A stretch of DNA of 64,000 nt from Hymenopus coronatus (taxonomy: Eukaryota; Arthropoda; Insecta; Mantodea; Hymenopodidae): the NCBI GenBank assembly GCA_030762935.1, contig CM060880.1:18965001-19029000 (forward strand). Direction: 5' to 3'. Shown here one piece after another: positions 12,701-22,437 of this stretch. The position numbers and the translations under genes were made by a program. The notes under the pieces were generated by a model. The model saw only the letters and a list, made by a program, of their open reading frames with translations, did not search any database and was not told where the DNA came from. Numbering within the stretch: the first letter of the stretch is position 1; every line of letters begins with the position of its first letter.

Positions 12701-15700
12701 TCGAAAAAAATGTATATAACATAAGCTGTGTGTTTTAATGTGCTCTACATTTTTTGTGTGGTAAGTTTTTGTTTATCTCATATGGTTTAGCAGTTATGCA
12801 AAATTCCCTAAAATTCACCCAAAGTAAAGCAGTCTTCAAAGGCTATTCCCAGAAAATTCAAAATATATATATGCATATTATTTGTCTTTAATATATGATA
12901 TTTCAATCAAAATCGTTAGAGCCATTTTTGAGAAAATCAACATTTTCGAAAAAAGTTCCATGTAAAGGGTAGTTGGGGGTGGGGGGATTTTTTTGTAAAT
13001 CTTCATGTCGCATCTTGGAAGAAACCAAACTTAAATACCAAGTTTGGTATTCAACAGTCTTTTCATTTTTGAGCTATGCTGTCCACACACACACACCTTT
13101 TTGTAAAAATGCTTTTTTTGGATTCAGGGGGACGCAAAACATGTATTTCCAGTGAAATCTCGGTATCAAATTTTTGGGTGGAGTGCAATACCTTCTCTAT
13201 ATACTATGTACATAGTTCATGTAGAGAAAGTAAAAATATTGAACAGAATGATATGCTTTGTTTAAATTTTTTTATATTGAACAAATACATAACACTAAAC
13301 AAAGCATTTGCACTTCACTCTTTAAACTAAAAAATCACCCTCATTGTTCTTACAATGGTGAAGTGAGAAATTAGAATAACAACTTGACACAAAAAACCTT
13401 CAAATTGTGAATTAAGAGAACTTGTGTCATAGATCCTTTGATACACTGCAGTGAAAATTCATTTATTAAGAAGATGATTTAGAAATTGCTGTTGATGCAG
13501 TGCCCCAGTTGCGGCATAAATGAAATAAATATCTGCTAATTCAGCATTTACAAAGTCATTCATTGTGTAAAGGAAAGTTTGCAACCAAATTGGTCCCTTG
13601 TTTCCTCACTGTGAGTCATGTGAATGCAGTTGGCTGTTGCATGATGTATGTAAATACAGTAGAGACATAACACAGGGCAGGTCAAAACACACACTGAAAT
13701 TAATACTTCAATTATGACAATGCTATTAGTAAGCAGACAAAATGTATTATGTGCATTGTTCTCTACTAAATATCCAATTATTTGCATTTATTCACCTACC
13801 ATTCTGTACATATAATAATTTATAATTTATCTGTTGCTTTCAAGTTGCAAGCTTGCTTTTAACTTATTTTTAACAAACTTGGGATTTAAGTGCAGTATTG
13901 GTCAAAGTATTTTGTGACATAGATTTTCAAGAAAATCCTGCACCCAAAATTAATTTTGACATACAAAAATATTAGACATTCCTGGTTTTCCAAAGATGGC
14001 TCAAACAACTTTGATAAAAATACCATACAGAGCTAGTCCACACTTTTTAACTATGTGGCTGATCAACACAAAATTCAGTATGTAGGTGTAGTCATATACA
14101 GGGAACTCAAAATTTATACAGTAGTAGCATTAATTTGTATGCTTTTTTTGTAAAATTAACTTTCAAATTTGAATATTGCATTAAACTCTCATTCAGGATC
14201 ATTCTTATCTGATAAATCAGGATGCTACCATGATGCGTATTGAATCTTTTGTCAAAAATTGGAGCTAATTTGACTTTTGAGTTCCTGTACATGACTATCA
14301 TCTTACACCAAGTTTTGTGTTAACCAGCAACATGGCTCAAAAGTTGTGTGGGAATTTTAATTATCCCTGTATATTTAAGATATTTAGGTATATTATAAAT
14401 AAAATGTACATCTTTGTATAATTTTAATAATGTTAAACCATAGAGATAATAAAACATGCACTCAACAAAAAAAAAATACACATGTCTCTGAAACTTTTTG
14501 TGGCATTAGCCATTTCTGAGATATCTATTATTATTGTTATTGTTATTATTATAATTATTATTTATTAATTACTTATTATTACTTATTATTGTAATTGTCA
14601 TTATTGTTGCTATTGCTGTTATTATTATTATTATTGTTGTTGTTTGTGGTGATGATGATTATGATGATGAAGATGATTTAACTTTGTTACTGCTGCCATT
14701 TTTTTAAGTATTATTGCTACTTAGTTACTGCTCATATCGTGGAAAGAGTAAGAAAGAGAATACACTATGGTTTTGCTGGTCTTAATGCCAGAGACCGATG
14801 GTTGGGGTGACAATTGTGTTGAACTATACTTTACATTGGCGGATTTGGCAGATGGTGATGCCGACATAGACATAGTTGTTGAGGTCTGACAATGATAATC
14901 TTTTCTGCAGATATCGCAGGTCTTTGTTGCGATTTCCTGCCTTGGTACCAGTTTAGTTGCAACTGAGCTATAACAACCGGACTGCGGGACAGGGGGTTGG
15001 CAGATACACAGGAGCTTCCAGAAGGATGCCTTCTCTTTCATTTGTATCTCCTGGATACAGGCGATCCTCTGGAGAATGTGGGCAGTCCCACAATAGTTGT
15101 TCACCATTGCAGTTAATGCAAGATGGAATTGATGTGCAAACTCCATCGTGCATGACGTCTCCACAGTTGACACATGTAGACTGACCACTACAAAACTCGC
15201 TGGTGTGCCCAAAGTGCTGACACTTGTAGCACCTGAGAGGGTTTGAGAGTGTGGTCTAACCTCGATGGCTTCATACCCTGCCTTAATTCCTTAGGCTAGA
15301 TCTACCTGATCAAAGGTAGAACAGGGTACGAGTAGGCACGAATGCACCATTCACAGCAGTAACATCTTGTTCCGCAAGGTCTGTTGAATCTCAATGGACA
15401 AACCGTCCAAGGTGCAGCTGATGATAATATTGTGTGAAGAGTTCAAAGCCTTGTGCACCTCGCCCTTAGCCTTTATACTGGCTCAATGGTTTGGCTGCCT
15501 GGGATGCTGATAATCTTCAACCAGGAGCTGCCATTATGAGATCACGACTTAACTGGATCAGCTATCTTATCTAGACCCTTTTGAATCACAAATGGATTAA
15601 CTGATGAAAATGTCCTACCTTCCTCTGTTCTTTGAGGAGGATTACTCAACTCAACTACTTCTTTTCCAATCACTAAATTAATTTTTTGTATATTTTTGGT

Positions 15701-18700
15701 CATAAGAGATGGACATTATTCATCCTCCAGTGTTCTCCACCCACCATGGAGCCCAATGAGGGGGGTCACCCCACTGGGTGACACATGGGATATAACAGGC
15801 TTGCTGTCCCACTCACCCTGGAGTTCGGTATAGTACCTAGTCCTGGCCAAATGACTAGGGGTGGGTTAGTCCCTAGCATCCCCGTTTAGGTGAAGCAGAG
15901 TGGTGTATTAGGTTGTGCACCCTCCCCAGTCACTGAGAGATGGAACCCCAGACTCAGATACGCAACCCTCAACCAACAGATAACCCTTTCCACCAAAACG
16001 GGTCTCCACGCATGGCCCACATGTGGGTGGGTGTTTTGACTGACTCCCTCACCCTTAAAAGAAACCACATGAGGGAGTCAGGATTGGCTCGGGACCCTGG
16101 GTGCGCCAAACCCATACCTACTATAGTAGGCCCCTGAGGGAAAATACTGGCATTCACTGTATTGACATTGTACCACCATTCTAACTGTTGATCTAAAATG
16201 CTTTGGATTTGACTCATACCAATGTCCAATGTTGCTTGAATAAATTCATAAGATGTCTGTTAATCTTCTTCAAGCATTGCTGAAACAAAGGAAATAGATA
16301 TACTTTCATCAACAGTAACAGTACTTCATGGGTGTATTCACAAAATTCATCAATAAGAAAAAAGAATTTCTTGTGTTCCATTTACACGACATTCTTTACA
16401 TATCTATAACAAATTATTATTAAAAAGCTTATTCTTCTATTTACTTCATCAGAAATTGTCTTATTAATTGCCTCTCAGTAAGTAGAAAGGAAATAAGGGA
16501 GTAAAATAGGCTAAAGTGATAGTAAAATTTTTTAAAGCAGGTTGCTATGCATTGAAATTCCTTTATTAGTATGTCCAGGAGTTGACAAAATCCCATATGA
16601 GAAAAGTATGTATTTTAAAACTCAAACCAATAACAAGGAATATCTCAGAAACAGCTCTACCAAAAAATTATATATGACATAAATTGTATTTTAACAAGCT
16701 CTACATTTTCTGTGCAGTAAGTTTTCGTCTATCTCTTATGGTTTACCAGTTATGCAAAATTCAGCAAATTCATACAGATGAACAGGTCTTAAGAGGTTAT
16801 TCTCAGAAAATTCAAGAAGGTTTCAAATTTGAAATACTTATACTTTTCTCAGACAGGAAATGTCCATTTTTCTTTTGTTCTACTCCTGGTCAAGCAAAGA
16901 AGTGAATTGCAATGACAGTCGCATATCAAAGTTTTAAAACATTTGACTATTGCTTTAGCATAGTGCATTCCTTTAGTTCCCTTCTTTTGTAAAGAACTAA
17001 GTGTACAAAACCCATGTGACAGGATGTGGATACAAGATTGCTAGTTGCCAGGATTGTTATACATTAACAAATACATCAGTTCTACCATCATGCCACCTTA
17101 AATATGTTGTGTCAGCTTTTGAAAATATTATTAATAGGTATTATGAAGCATTAATGAGTGAAGTATAGTGAGTTGCCAGTCTATCATGGATAACTACTTC
17201 ATTTTAACAACTCACAGACTACAAATGAGTGAAGTAGTCCATAAGAATGAACTAATTTAATTGTAAATAATTTATAGGTAAGATAATTTTTATTATTATA
17301 GAAACTTACAAGGGCAGTTATTGTAAAGAAAATTAATATCTGTTGTGTAGTGAACTCACTGATGGGATTCCAATTTATGACGAGAATGGTGAAAGACTTG
17401 GTAGTTCCACAACAGCTGCCAGACATTCCATTTTACTTTCAACAGCTCGGAGGTTGGCTATTATACTTCCTCCACTTTGTGAGTACCATTATTTTTGTTC
17501 CAGTTCAGATTTAAAGTTTACATATCCCAGCTTATTTACTCGTTCATGAAAGGATGATGAAACTGCACGTTGGAAAAATAAACAAATAACTAAAGATAAG
17601 GCTTCTTTTTCTGGATTTCATAATACAAGGAATCTCTTAATGTTAGCTAAACAATGTGCAGCATGTCAGTATGTTTTTGATAACACTGTTAAAGCACATG
17701 GCTCAGTGCTTCTGTTACCTCGATAGCATCTGCCAGGCATGTGGCTTTGTTACTGGGTAGTGCCTAACCCATGCTGACTATGATGAGTTTTGTTACTGTA
17801 CATTTATTGGCATTGCAAAATATATTTTTGTATCACATAGGATCTGAGCAACTATGCTCACATGCTGACTCTTGTGTTGTTTGGATACACCCTGTCTAAG
17901 GAAATGCTCTAAAGAGGGAGGATGGAATGGTTACATGGTTATCATGATAAAAGACTAAATAGAAATCTAAAGTTCTGCATACAACATTTATAGAATAACA
18001 ATTAATATTGATAATAATGGACAAAGCTAAATGATTATAATATACCATAATCTTTTTTAGCTTAAATTTTTGTGCCTATCTCAAAAATGTGTCAATTGAG
18101 TTATTTCACACACTATATTATGCTTCTAATATTGGGATGTATGTGTGTATACAGTTCTGACACCATGGTACATCGAAATTTTGGATATGCGTGGGATGTT
18201 CTGCCGATATCGTTGGATTGTGATTCCACATCATGTGCTCTTTGTTGGAATGCTCCTAACTTTTGCAGCTCCCTTTTTCCGAGGAATGTACAAGGATGTG
18301 GCTTCAATACCTTTCTCGTCTCTGCCACAAAACCTCCAGGTAATGATACAGTTTCATGTCATTTGTTTTAAAGTTAAATCAGTGGTGGGCAAGATATATC
18401 CCAGAGGGCCTAAGTTAAAGTCTTGGTTTGGGGTTAGCCTTTTTATAGGGTTCTTCACTTATTCTCAGAAGAAGTATCAAGGAATCCTCAGCTTAAGATT
18501 TTGTATTTCATTCAGATATAGCATCACTTACTATTCCTAATATATAAAGGTGGGTCATATACATGTGTGTGTGTGTGTGTAAAACCACTCAGTCGATTTT
18601 GATTTTTTTTATTGTTTCATTTATATAGCCCCCTTTAACATCTAAGGTCATACCGGGGGCTTCGAATTAGAGACAACTCATTGTCTATAGGTTTATGTTG

Positions 18701-20423
18701 GGTTTAAACCATTTTATTTCCTTAAACACGCACACATTACTCTCAAATACATACTTCTAGGATCTGTGGGGGATACGGAATAATTCTGGCTAAAGGAAAA
18801 TTCCCTCCCACAGCCGGGAATCAAACCCCGGACCTCCGGGTGAGAAGGATTTTGATAACTGTTTTACAGTGAAAAGCTCAGATTCTTTCCGACTATAAAA
18901 TACCTCATTTAAACGTCTTACATAGCTTTTATTAAGGATGCCATGAAACATCTACTTCACAACTGTCATCTCTGCTATCTTGCAGGTGACTCTGGAAGAA
19001 TAATGTTATTTATACATAGTCTAAATTTAAATAACTTTTTACTAACATTTTATCTTAATTATGGTAAGGTTATGAAGAGCACTGGATGTGAATTTTTATT
19101 TGTGATTTTCCATTCAAGAAATAGCAGCAGGAGATCCCACTTAATGTGATGGCATCCTCATGAGGCAACCAAAGTTGCTAGATAACATTCCTAATGCCTC
19201 TTTACAGAAGCATTAATCCTGTCATCTAGTGACCTTGGAGGCTACCTGAATACTGTCCCAAAAGACCCATTGAACCTGCTCTCTACTGCCAGTGTTTACA
19301 AAATACTGTGTCAATCTTATATAAGTGCAACAAAACACAGTATTAAAACTCGCATCGCTGTACATAAAAGATATTGTCGCCTCAGCCGTTGCAGAGCATG
19401 CCCTCGTTTTGGATAAACATGACATATTATTTGAAAAAACAGAAGTCCCTGCAACTACCAAACATTTCTATCCTAGAATAGTCAGAGAATCTACAGAGAT
19501 ATATAAAGAGCCTAATAATTTTAAGAGAAGATGGATTTAAGCTAAACCAGGCCTGGATTCCTGCCTTACAGCATCTTTGCACCGGTCAGCGCAACAGCCA
19601 ATCAGAACACAGCAGTCAAATTATAACCCCTCCCACTACTCTAACAGTATAAATTGCATGAATCTGCAGTTGCCAGCCATTCCTGCCCAACTTCCTTTCT
19701 TTCCTGAGGATGTCCTCCACAGCTGAGGAAGAAATATCAAATTTTAATAATTTTATTATTCAACTATGGCCTACAAGCCTGAACATACTATATTTTACTG
19801 ATATAAATAATATTTATATTAAACAATATTTATATGTTGCTTCTATTTTGACCCCAGAAAAACAATAGCACTAAACCACATTCACAAGATGTCTTGTGTT
19901 CATATTCAGTTTCTCAATAAAGAATAGAACCTTTGAATGTCATTCCTTACAACGGCCAGAGGAGGTGTAGAAAGGCTGGTTGTATTAGTTAACAATGCAA
20001 CCACTTTCATAACACTGTAGTTGGTTTCTTCCACAAATCAAGATGGAGGTCACTTTGACCACTTTCTCTTCTGCAAACTGTAACTGCTCTTTGCAGGTAG
20101 AGGAGCTGTAATTGCTTTCTCTTCTATAATAAACAATTACAGCTACAGCTTCAACTATAACATCATTCTTGCTCACAAATAAAAATTTCTTCACATATGG
20201 TAAAGAAAGTTGTATGAGTTTACATCAGACTTATGTTTATTTGGGTTTCTTGTGGCAACATCAATTCTTCAGGTACAATAATTTCAAATTACACCAATGT
20301 AAAGATTAGTGAATGAAATATAACATAAGCAATAATTTTCTGTTTCAGGATTGTATAGTGTGCAAATCAGAACAAAATTCACACCCAGAGAGAGTGTACT
20401 TCAGAACTTCTTTGCACTGTTAA
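3576..20423 (+). CDS. Divergent sideroflexin-family protein, seven exons, N-terminus missing
   Basis: Sideroflexins are multi-pass mitochondrial inner-membrane carriers; SFXN1 moves serine into mitochondria for one-carbon metabolism. The visible CDS joins 3576-3743, 7674-7772, 9499-9574, 11629-11714, 17351-17478, 18155-18339 and 20349-20423 (817 nt, about 272 residues against 320-330 for the family). Every junction is GT-AG and keeps the frame. Family landmarks appear in the expected order: LWKKKYLYDSAYDP, then GRPAAYVPF, a WQ-x5-FN-x4-TN stretch, GRLGPMFAVAVGEVVNVPVRRY split over its exon end, GIPIYDENGERLGSS, and a C-terminal HPERVYF. It is divergent: the usual HPDTGEK is YDPQVDEK and the usual NKGL terminus is RTSLHC. 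RPAA recalls SFXN4 and GSSxxAARH recalls SFXN5, so the subfamily is open. About 50-55 N-terminal residues are not found, and the missing exon may lie left of the window. Introns of 0.7-5.6 kb are filled with repeats. Family assignment is firm; subfamily and transport activity are inference. Confidence 0.92.
4085..4240. repeat. AT-rich (AAT/GAT)n simple repeat
   Basis: Interrupted aaat, aat and gat trinucleotide runs, including an uninterrupted gatgatgat stretch near 4190-4220, lie within sideroflexin intron 1. Confidence 0.9.
4240..5320. other. Intron sequence, mostly unassigned
   Basis: No gene is seen. A short CAR fragment on the - strand (about 4950-5030, acccaaaaatttgatg-like with a tacacattttgag block) is the only recognisable piece. 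Confidence 0.5.
5323..5510 (-). mobile_element. SINE-A copy
   Basis: A poly-T run at 5323-5345 (the poly-A tail of a minus-strand SINE) is followed by tttaatacccacttttacta, tggagcactggtggaatg and tttgtccaccacaaa. The same blocks occur at 10907-11165 and 60411-60563. Confidence 0.75.
6395..6900. mobile_element. tRNA-like SINE heads and degraded SINE sequence
   Basis: At 6395-6470 on the + strand there is a tRNA-like head: ggtggctcagctgattag (A box) and gtgggttcaaacctc (B box). At about 6770-6890 another block (cccagcatttgcctaggtaa ... aattgaactttgcactccc) looks like a minus-strand SINE. Open frames over these blocks are not genes. Confidence 0.5.
7674..7772 (+). CDS. Sideroflexin exon b (LLWQ...FN...TNQ)
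   Basis: The acceptor ttgcag ends at 7673 and the donor is gtaagg at 7773. The 99 nt read QIPHALLWQTGYQAFNVAG and continue to TNQRFCSPIPE, aligning to the family segment PAVxFWQWxNQSFNAxVNYTNR. The conserved WQ, FN and TN positions are kept, but NYTNR has become TVTNQ. Confidence 0.9.
7960..8265 (-). repeat. CAR 3'-end fragments and SINE-B tail
   Basis: There are repeated minus-strand CAR pieces: tattccacccaaaaattta near 7988, ggaaatacacattttgag near 8079, and tactttctctactgcttgcc near 8132 with its palindrome partner. Between them, 8012-8048 matches the + strand tail of SINE-B (agagcgtccataaataaaa). Confidence 0.6.
8310..8515. repeat. (AAT)n-rich simple repeat
   Basis: About 200 bp of interrupted aat, aac and act trinucleotides. 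Confidence 0.9.
8620..9405 (+). repeat. CAR repeat, near full length
   Basis: It begins in the ttccttgtaagtagaa block and continues through the gttagagct-like block and a mixed ga/ca microsatellite (9205-9265) to the terminal palindrome and gtagagaaac near 9400. The outermost 5' block is missing. Confidence 0.8.
9499..9574 (+). CDS. Sideroflexin exon c (membrane helix)
   Basis: The acceptor ttttacag ends at 9498 and the donor is gtaaat at 9575. The 76 nt encode a hydrophobic, small-residue-rich segment (ISSFAISTLAAVATALLW) closed by RKK. It matches the family helix with the AVATALGLN-like signature. The exon ends on a complete codon. Confidence 0.9.
9900..10035 (-). mobile_element. SINE-C fragment, internally deleted
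   Basis: It carries the tttaacctgataggtcata tail block and the tRNA-like end (gatttgaacttggaacctt), joined by a deletion. A poly-G run at 10023-10037 follows. Confidence 0.55.
10410..10572 (+). mobile_element. SINE-B fragment
   Basis: It matches the SINE-B body: aaaaatccttagcatggctt, cctttggaagggaagtaaag, taaaagaacataaaacttga, then the tcggtctttcatgctcaata block. The tRNA-like head is missing. Confidence 0.7.
10907..11165 (-). mobile_element. SINE-A, full-length copy with tRNA-like head
   Basis: Read on the minus strand it starts ggccacgccatggttgagtg, continues with gttagaccactagcctc (A-box region) and reaches the B-box-like cctgggttctatctg. It ends in a poly-A tail at 10920-10914. It is the longest SINE-A copy. 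Confidence 0.8.
11279..11435 (+). repeat. CAR 3' fragment with (CA)n
   Basis: It holds (CA)n at 11286-11312, the tatttccagtaatgt block, attggatggaattcaagac, and the closing gtagagaaggta. Confidence 0.8.
11629..11714 (+). CDS. Sideroflexin exon d (GR...PMFAVAVGE...NVPVRRY)
   Basis: The acceptor gtttttag ends at 11628 and the donor is a consensus gtaagt at 11715. The 86 nt start on a full codon and encode CKAPIFGRLGPMFAVAV followed by GEVVNVPVRRY. They match the family block GRxVPFAAVAAANxxNIPLMR and end with CA of a split codon. Confidence 0.93.
12180..12275 (+). other. Candidate in-frame cassette exon of the sideroflexin gene
   Basis: This lies in the 5.6-kb intron between exons d and e. 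It has a good acceptor (atatttcag ending at 12179) and a weaker donor (gtggtg at 12276). Its 96 nt are open in the phase dictated by exon d (MAIIPYLRCLVIVYITDHIV and 11 more residues), and both junction phases fit, so inclusion would add exactly 32 residues. No family member I know carries an insert here, so it may be a chance open stretch or an alternative exon. Confidence 0.25.
12392..13236 (+). repeat. CAR repeat, essentially full length (reference copy)
   Basis: It starts atctgatgtgttccattcac followed by tgactttctttac, runs through all blocks, has an internal hairpin (accaaactt...aagtttggt, 13027-13049), a short CA tract near 13084-13097, and ends in the palindrome ctatatactatgtacatag with agagaaagta. 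Confidence 0.9.
13240..14490. other. Intron sequence, mostly unassigned
   Basis: No gene is seen. A weak minus-strand CAR-like stretch (13905-14030, attttcaagaaaatcctgca) is visible. The 64- and 75-codon frames here have no recognisable content. Confidence 0.4.
14490..14670. repeat. TTA/TTG-rich simple repeat beside a short CAR fragment
   Basis: About 35 bp of minus-strand CAR (catttctgagatat) leads into interrupted tta, ttg and gat trinucleotides to 14670. Confidence 0.75.
14720..16140 (-). mobile_element. Non-LTR retrotransposon 5' end with zinc-knuckle ORF1
   Basis: The region is distinctly GC-rich for this window. Read on the minus strand, 16140-15690 looks like an untranslated leader. 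ORF1 remnants then follow: an AGYEAI-like segment, NPLRCYKCQHFGHTSEFCSG at about 15240-15185, CVNCGDVMHDGVC and CINCNGEQLLWDCPHSPEDR. The three CCHC-type knuckles in this order are those of gag-like ORF1 proteins of Jockey/LOA/I-type LINEs. Frameshifts break the frame and no reverse transcriptase follows. The 163-codon frame at 15212-14721 is part of this relic. Confidence 0.75.
16366..17000. repeat. Two CAR fragments in inverted arrangement
   Basis: 16366-16830 is a + strand CAR 5' portion (cttgtgttccatttacacga onward to cagaaaattcaagaagg). It is followed directly by a minus-strand 5' portion (about 16835-17000: cttttctcagacaggaaatg, tgttctactcctggtc). Confidence 0.7.
17351..17478 (+). CDS. 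Sideroflexin exon e (ELTDGIPIYDENGERLGSS)
   Basis: The acceptor gttgtgtag ends at 17350 and the donor is gtgagt at 17479. The 128 nt encode ELTDGIPIYDENGERLGSS then TTAARHSILL and ILPPL. This is the best-conserved block (family: RELxxGIPVxDENGxxLGxSxxAA) and by itself identifies the protein. Confidence 0.95.
18155..18339 (+). CDS. Sideroflexin exon f
   Basis: The acceptor gtatacag ends at 18154 and the donor is gtaatg at 18340. The 185 nt encode LTPWYIEILDM, then a basic/aromatic stretch, a hydrophobic helix (HHVLFVGMLLTFAAPFF) and SIPFSSLPQNLQ. This aligns to the family segment ending CALFPQxSxxxVxxLExxLQ. The reading frame continues into the intron to 18371 in one frame and 18540 in another, but only the spliced form matches the family. 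Confidence 0.9.
18560..18582. repeat. Short (TG)n microsatellite
   Basis: A gtgtgtgtgtgtgtgt run in the intron after exon f, not within a CAR copy. Confidence 0.85.
18588..18850 (-). mobile_element. SINE-D, tRNA-derived
   Basis: On the minus strand it begins ctcacccggaggtccggggt, with a B-box-like gtttgattcccggc. The body (ttttcctttagccagaatta, attccgtatcccccacag) runs to an A-rich end at 18605-18618. There is a single copy in the window. Confidence 0.6.
19215..19790 (+). mobile_element. Penelope-like retroelement 3' fragment (GIY-YIG end)
   Basis: Two frames together give SVYKIPC, TKHSIKTRIAVHKRYCRLS and then, at 19376-19540, VAEHALVLDKHDILFEKTEV with HFYPRIVRESTEIYKEPNNF. This is the C-terminal layout of Penelope-like elements, whose GIY-YIG endonuclease sits after the reverse transcriptase. 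The usual YIG core is disrupted. The following 19570-19790 (tgaggatgtcctccacagct) is the probable 3' untranslated part. It is inactive and 5' truncated. Confidence 0.7.
20349..20423 (+). CDS. Sideroflexin terminal exon
   Basis: The acceptor ctgtttcag ends at 20348. Twenty-four residues follow before TAA at 20421-20423, including SEQNSHPERVYFRTSLHC. They match the family terminus (ESHPELRRVYFNKGL) in position and spacing, but the last residues are replaced. No AATAAA is obvious; an ATTAAA lies near 20541. Confidence 0.88.
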   Translation, partial: DCIVCKSEQNSHPERVYFRTSLHC

Positions 20424-20671
20424 CAATTTTAGATGAAGATTTTCTTTTTATAGGCATTTATTTTGATAATTTTATGTACAATACTGAAGTGATATTGTTT
20501 TATGTTGATGTATATAGTGAAAGACGTTTATAAATATGTATATTAAATATCAATATTTATGCTGAATCTTTACTTTCCTTAATCTCAAATAGTTAAGTAG
20601 TGTGATCAATCCAAAACTTAGCCACTGATGTTTCAAGATCATCTGAATCTAAAAAAAAAAAAGAAGAGATG

Positions 20672-20870
20672 GTCTAAATACCTGCCTCTGTAGTGTGTCT
20701 GCCTCACATTCAGTTTCTCAGTTAGGGTGATTTACCCAAATAAGGTTTTTCTCATCCGATGAAGACAAATGCAGAATAACTCTAAGCTCTATGGAACCCG
20801 GGATCATTTGAGCATCCTTTCAGTCATTTCATTCACCATCTGATGTGACCTACCACCTTAAATAATTAAA
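20672..20870 (+). mobile_element. SINE-C copy
   Basis: It carries tgtctgcctcacattca, a truncated B box, the ggtgatttacccaaataagg body and the tcattcaccatctgatgtga tail. Confidence 0.7.
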
Positions 20871-20897
20871 TAACTACCCCTCCAAAAAGAATCTGGT

Positions 20898-21609
20898 GTT
20901 ATACTCACATGACTTTCTCTAGCTGTTCTACAAACTTCTTACAAAAGATTATTCTTCTTTCTACACCATGTTAATTAAGATAATCATTAGCAGAATGTTC
21001 TTATTACTTCCTTGTGAGTAGAAAGGAAATAAGAGAATACACTAGGCTAAATCGATAGTCAAATGTTTTAAAAGCAGTTATGTGATTGTAATTGCAAATT
21101 GCTTCTCTGCCTGCCCAGAAGTAGAACAAAAGAAAAACGGACACTTCCTGTCTGAGAAAAGTGTAAGTACTTTACAACTGAAAGCAATAAACGGTTACCT
21201 CCACAAAAAAAATGTAAAGTACATAAATTGTGTGTTTTGACAAGATCTACATTTTTTGTGCAGTAAGTTTTTGCCTATCTCTTACAGTTTAGCAGTTAAG
21301 CAAAATTTGACAAAATCCATCCAGAATAAAGAGGTCTTCAGAGGATATTTCCAGAAAATTCAAGATATACATCTAATTTAGGATGTAAATATCTTTAATA
21401 TACAGTATTTTAATCAAAATCTTTAGAGCCATTTTTGAGAAAATAAAAATTTTCGAAAATTTTTCCATGTAAAGGGTAGTTATTTTGTTGAAAATGTTTG
21501 TGTTGTATCCTATAGGAAGACACTAAACCTAAATACCAAATTTGGTATTTGACAGTCTTTTTGAGCTATGCTGTCCCCCCTCCCACCCACACACATGCAT
21601 GCACGCACG

Positions 21610-21670
<61 letters not shown>

Positions 21671-21805
21671 CTCTTTCTAAAAATGCTTTTTGGACTCAGG
21701 GATGTCAAAACATAAATTTCCGGTGAAATTTCGACATCAAATTTTTGGGTGGAATTTAATACCTTTTCTATCCACTATGTATTGTACTGTGGGCTAGAGA
21801 AAATA
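20898..21805 (+). repeat. CAR repeat, full length, with long (CA)n
   Basis: It runs from ggtgttatactcacatgact to the closing gctagagaaaataaa. The (CA)n tract spans about 21609-21667, one of the longest in the window, at the family's fixed position after gagctatgctgt. Confidence 0.88.
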
Positions 21806-21829
21806 AACATTTTTATTTTCAAATTGATC

Positions 21830-22430
21830 ATAGACCTAATTCTATAGTTCCTAAATAACAGCTTTGCATGGACATTTTTGAGTATTATAAAAGAATATAG
21901 AGAATCTTCTGGCAATCGAACTTAAACATGATATTAAACTCTTACAGCACACCAGTGAAGAATATAATCATCAGCATCATGCAAACTGGTATACAGTGAT
22001 TATTACTTCTGAATTCTTGGTTATTAATTTCTTAAACATGTTAAGCGAGCAGTACATTTTAAGTGGGTTATTGGATGGTTTAACACAGAAAGGAACATTT
22101 TTTTGCATGTTCGCTCAAGCCTGGGAATGCTTTAAATGTTCTGCTTATTGCAGAAAGGGAGGGTTTTATGCCAGTTCTTTGTCTCTACTATTAAATCAGA
22201 AAATGTGGACATGTTGCTTTCTTACAGTAAGCTGTAATTTATAAATTCACAGGTGCATGGTGACAGGGAGGGAGGAGGAAAGGTGGGAGGACATAATCTT
22301 ATGAATGAAATGAAGAATACTGATTTCATACACAAGATCTTCAATCAGACAAATAAATTTGTTACAATTTACACAAATTATTTTTGATATCACTTCACTT
22401 AATTTTAAATAGAAATGGAATTTTATTTAA
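21830..22430. other. Intergenic sequence, nothing recognised
   Basis: An 82-codon + frame at 21996-22244 uses an alternative start and contains no known motif. The aagggaggaggaaaggtggg-like purine run at 22267 is the only notable composition. Confidence 0.4.
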
Positions 22431-22437
22431 CTGCAAA

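Noticed and set aside
13560..13787. 75-codon minus-strand frame as an exon
   Set aside because: No family motif and no in-phase splice context with either supported gene.
14721..15212. 163-codon minus-strand frame as a host gene
   Set aside because: The overlapping frame shows CCHC knuckles of a LINE ORF1; this frame is a shifted read of that relic.
18145..18540. 131-codon frame as a single-exon gene
   Set aside because: It is sideroflexin exon f read through its donor into the intron.
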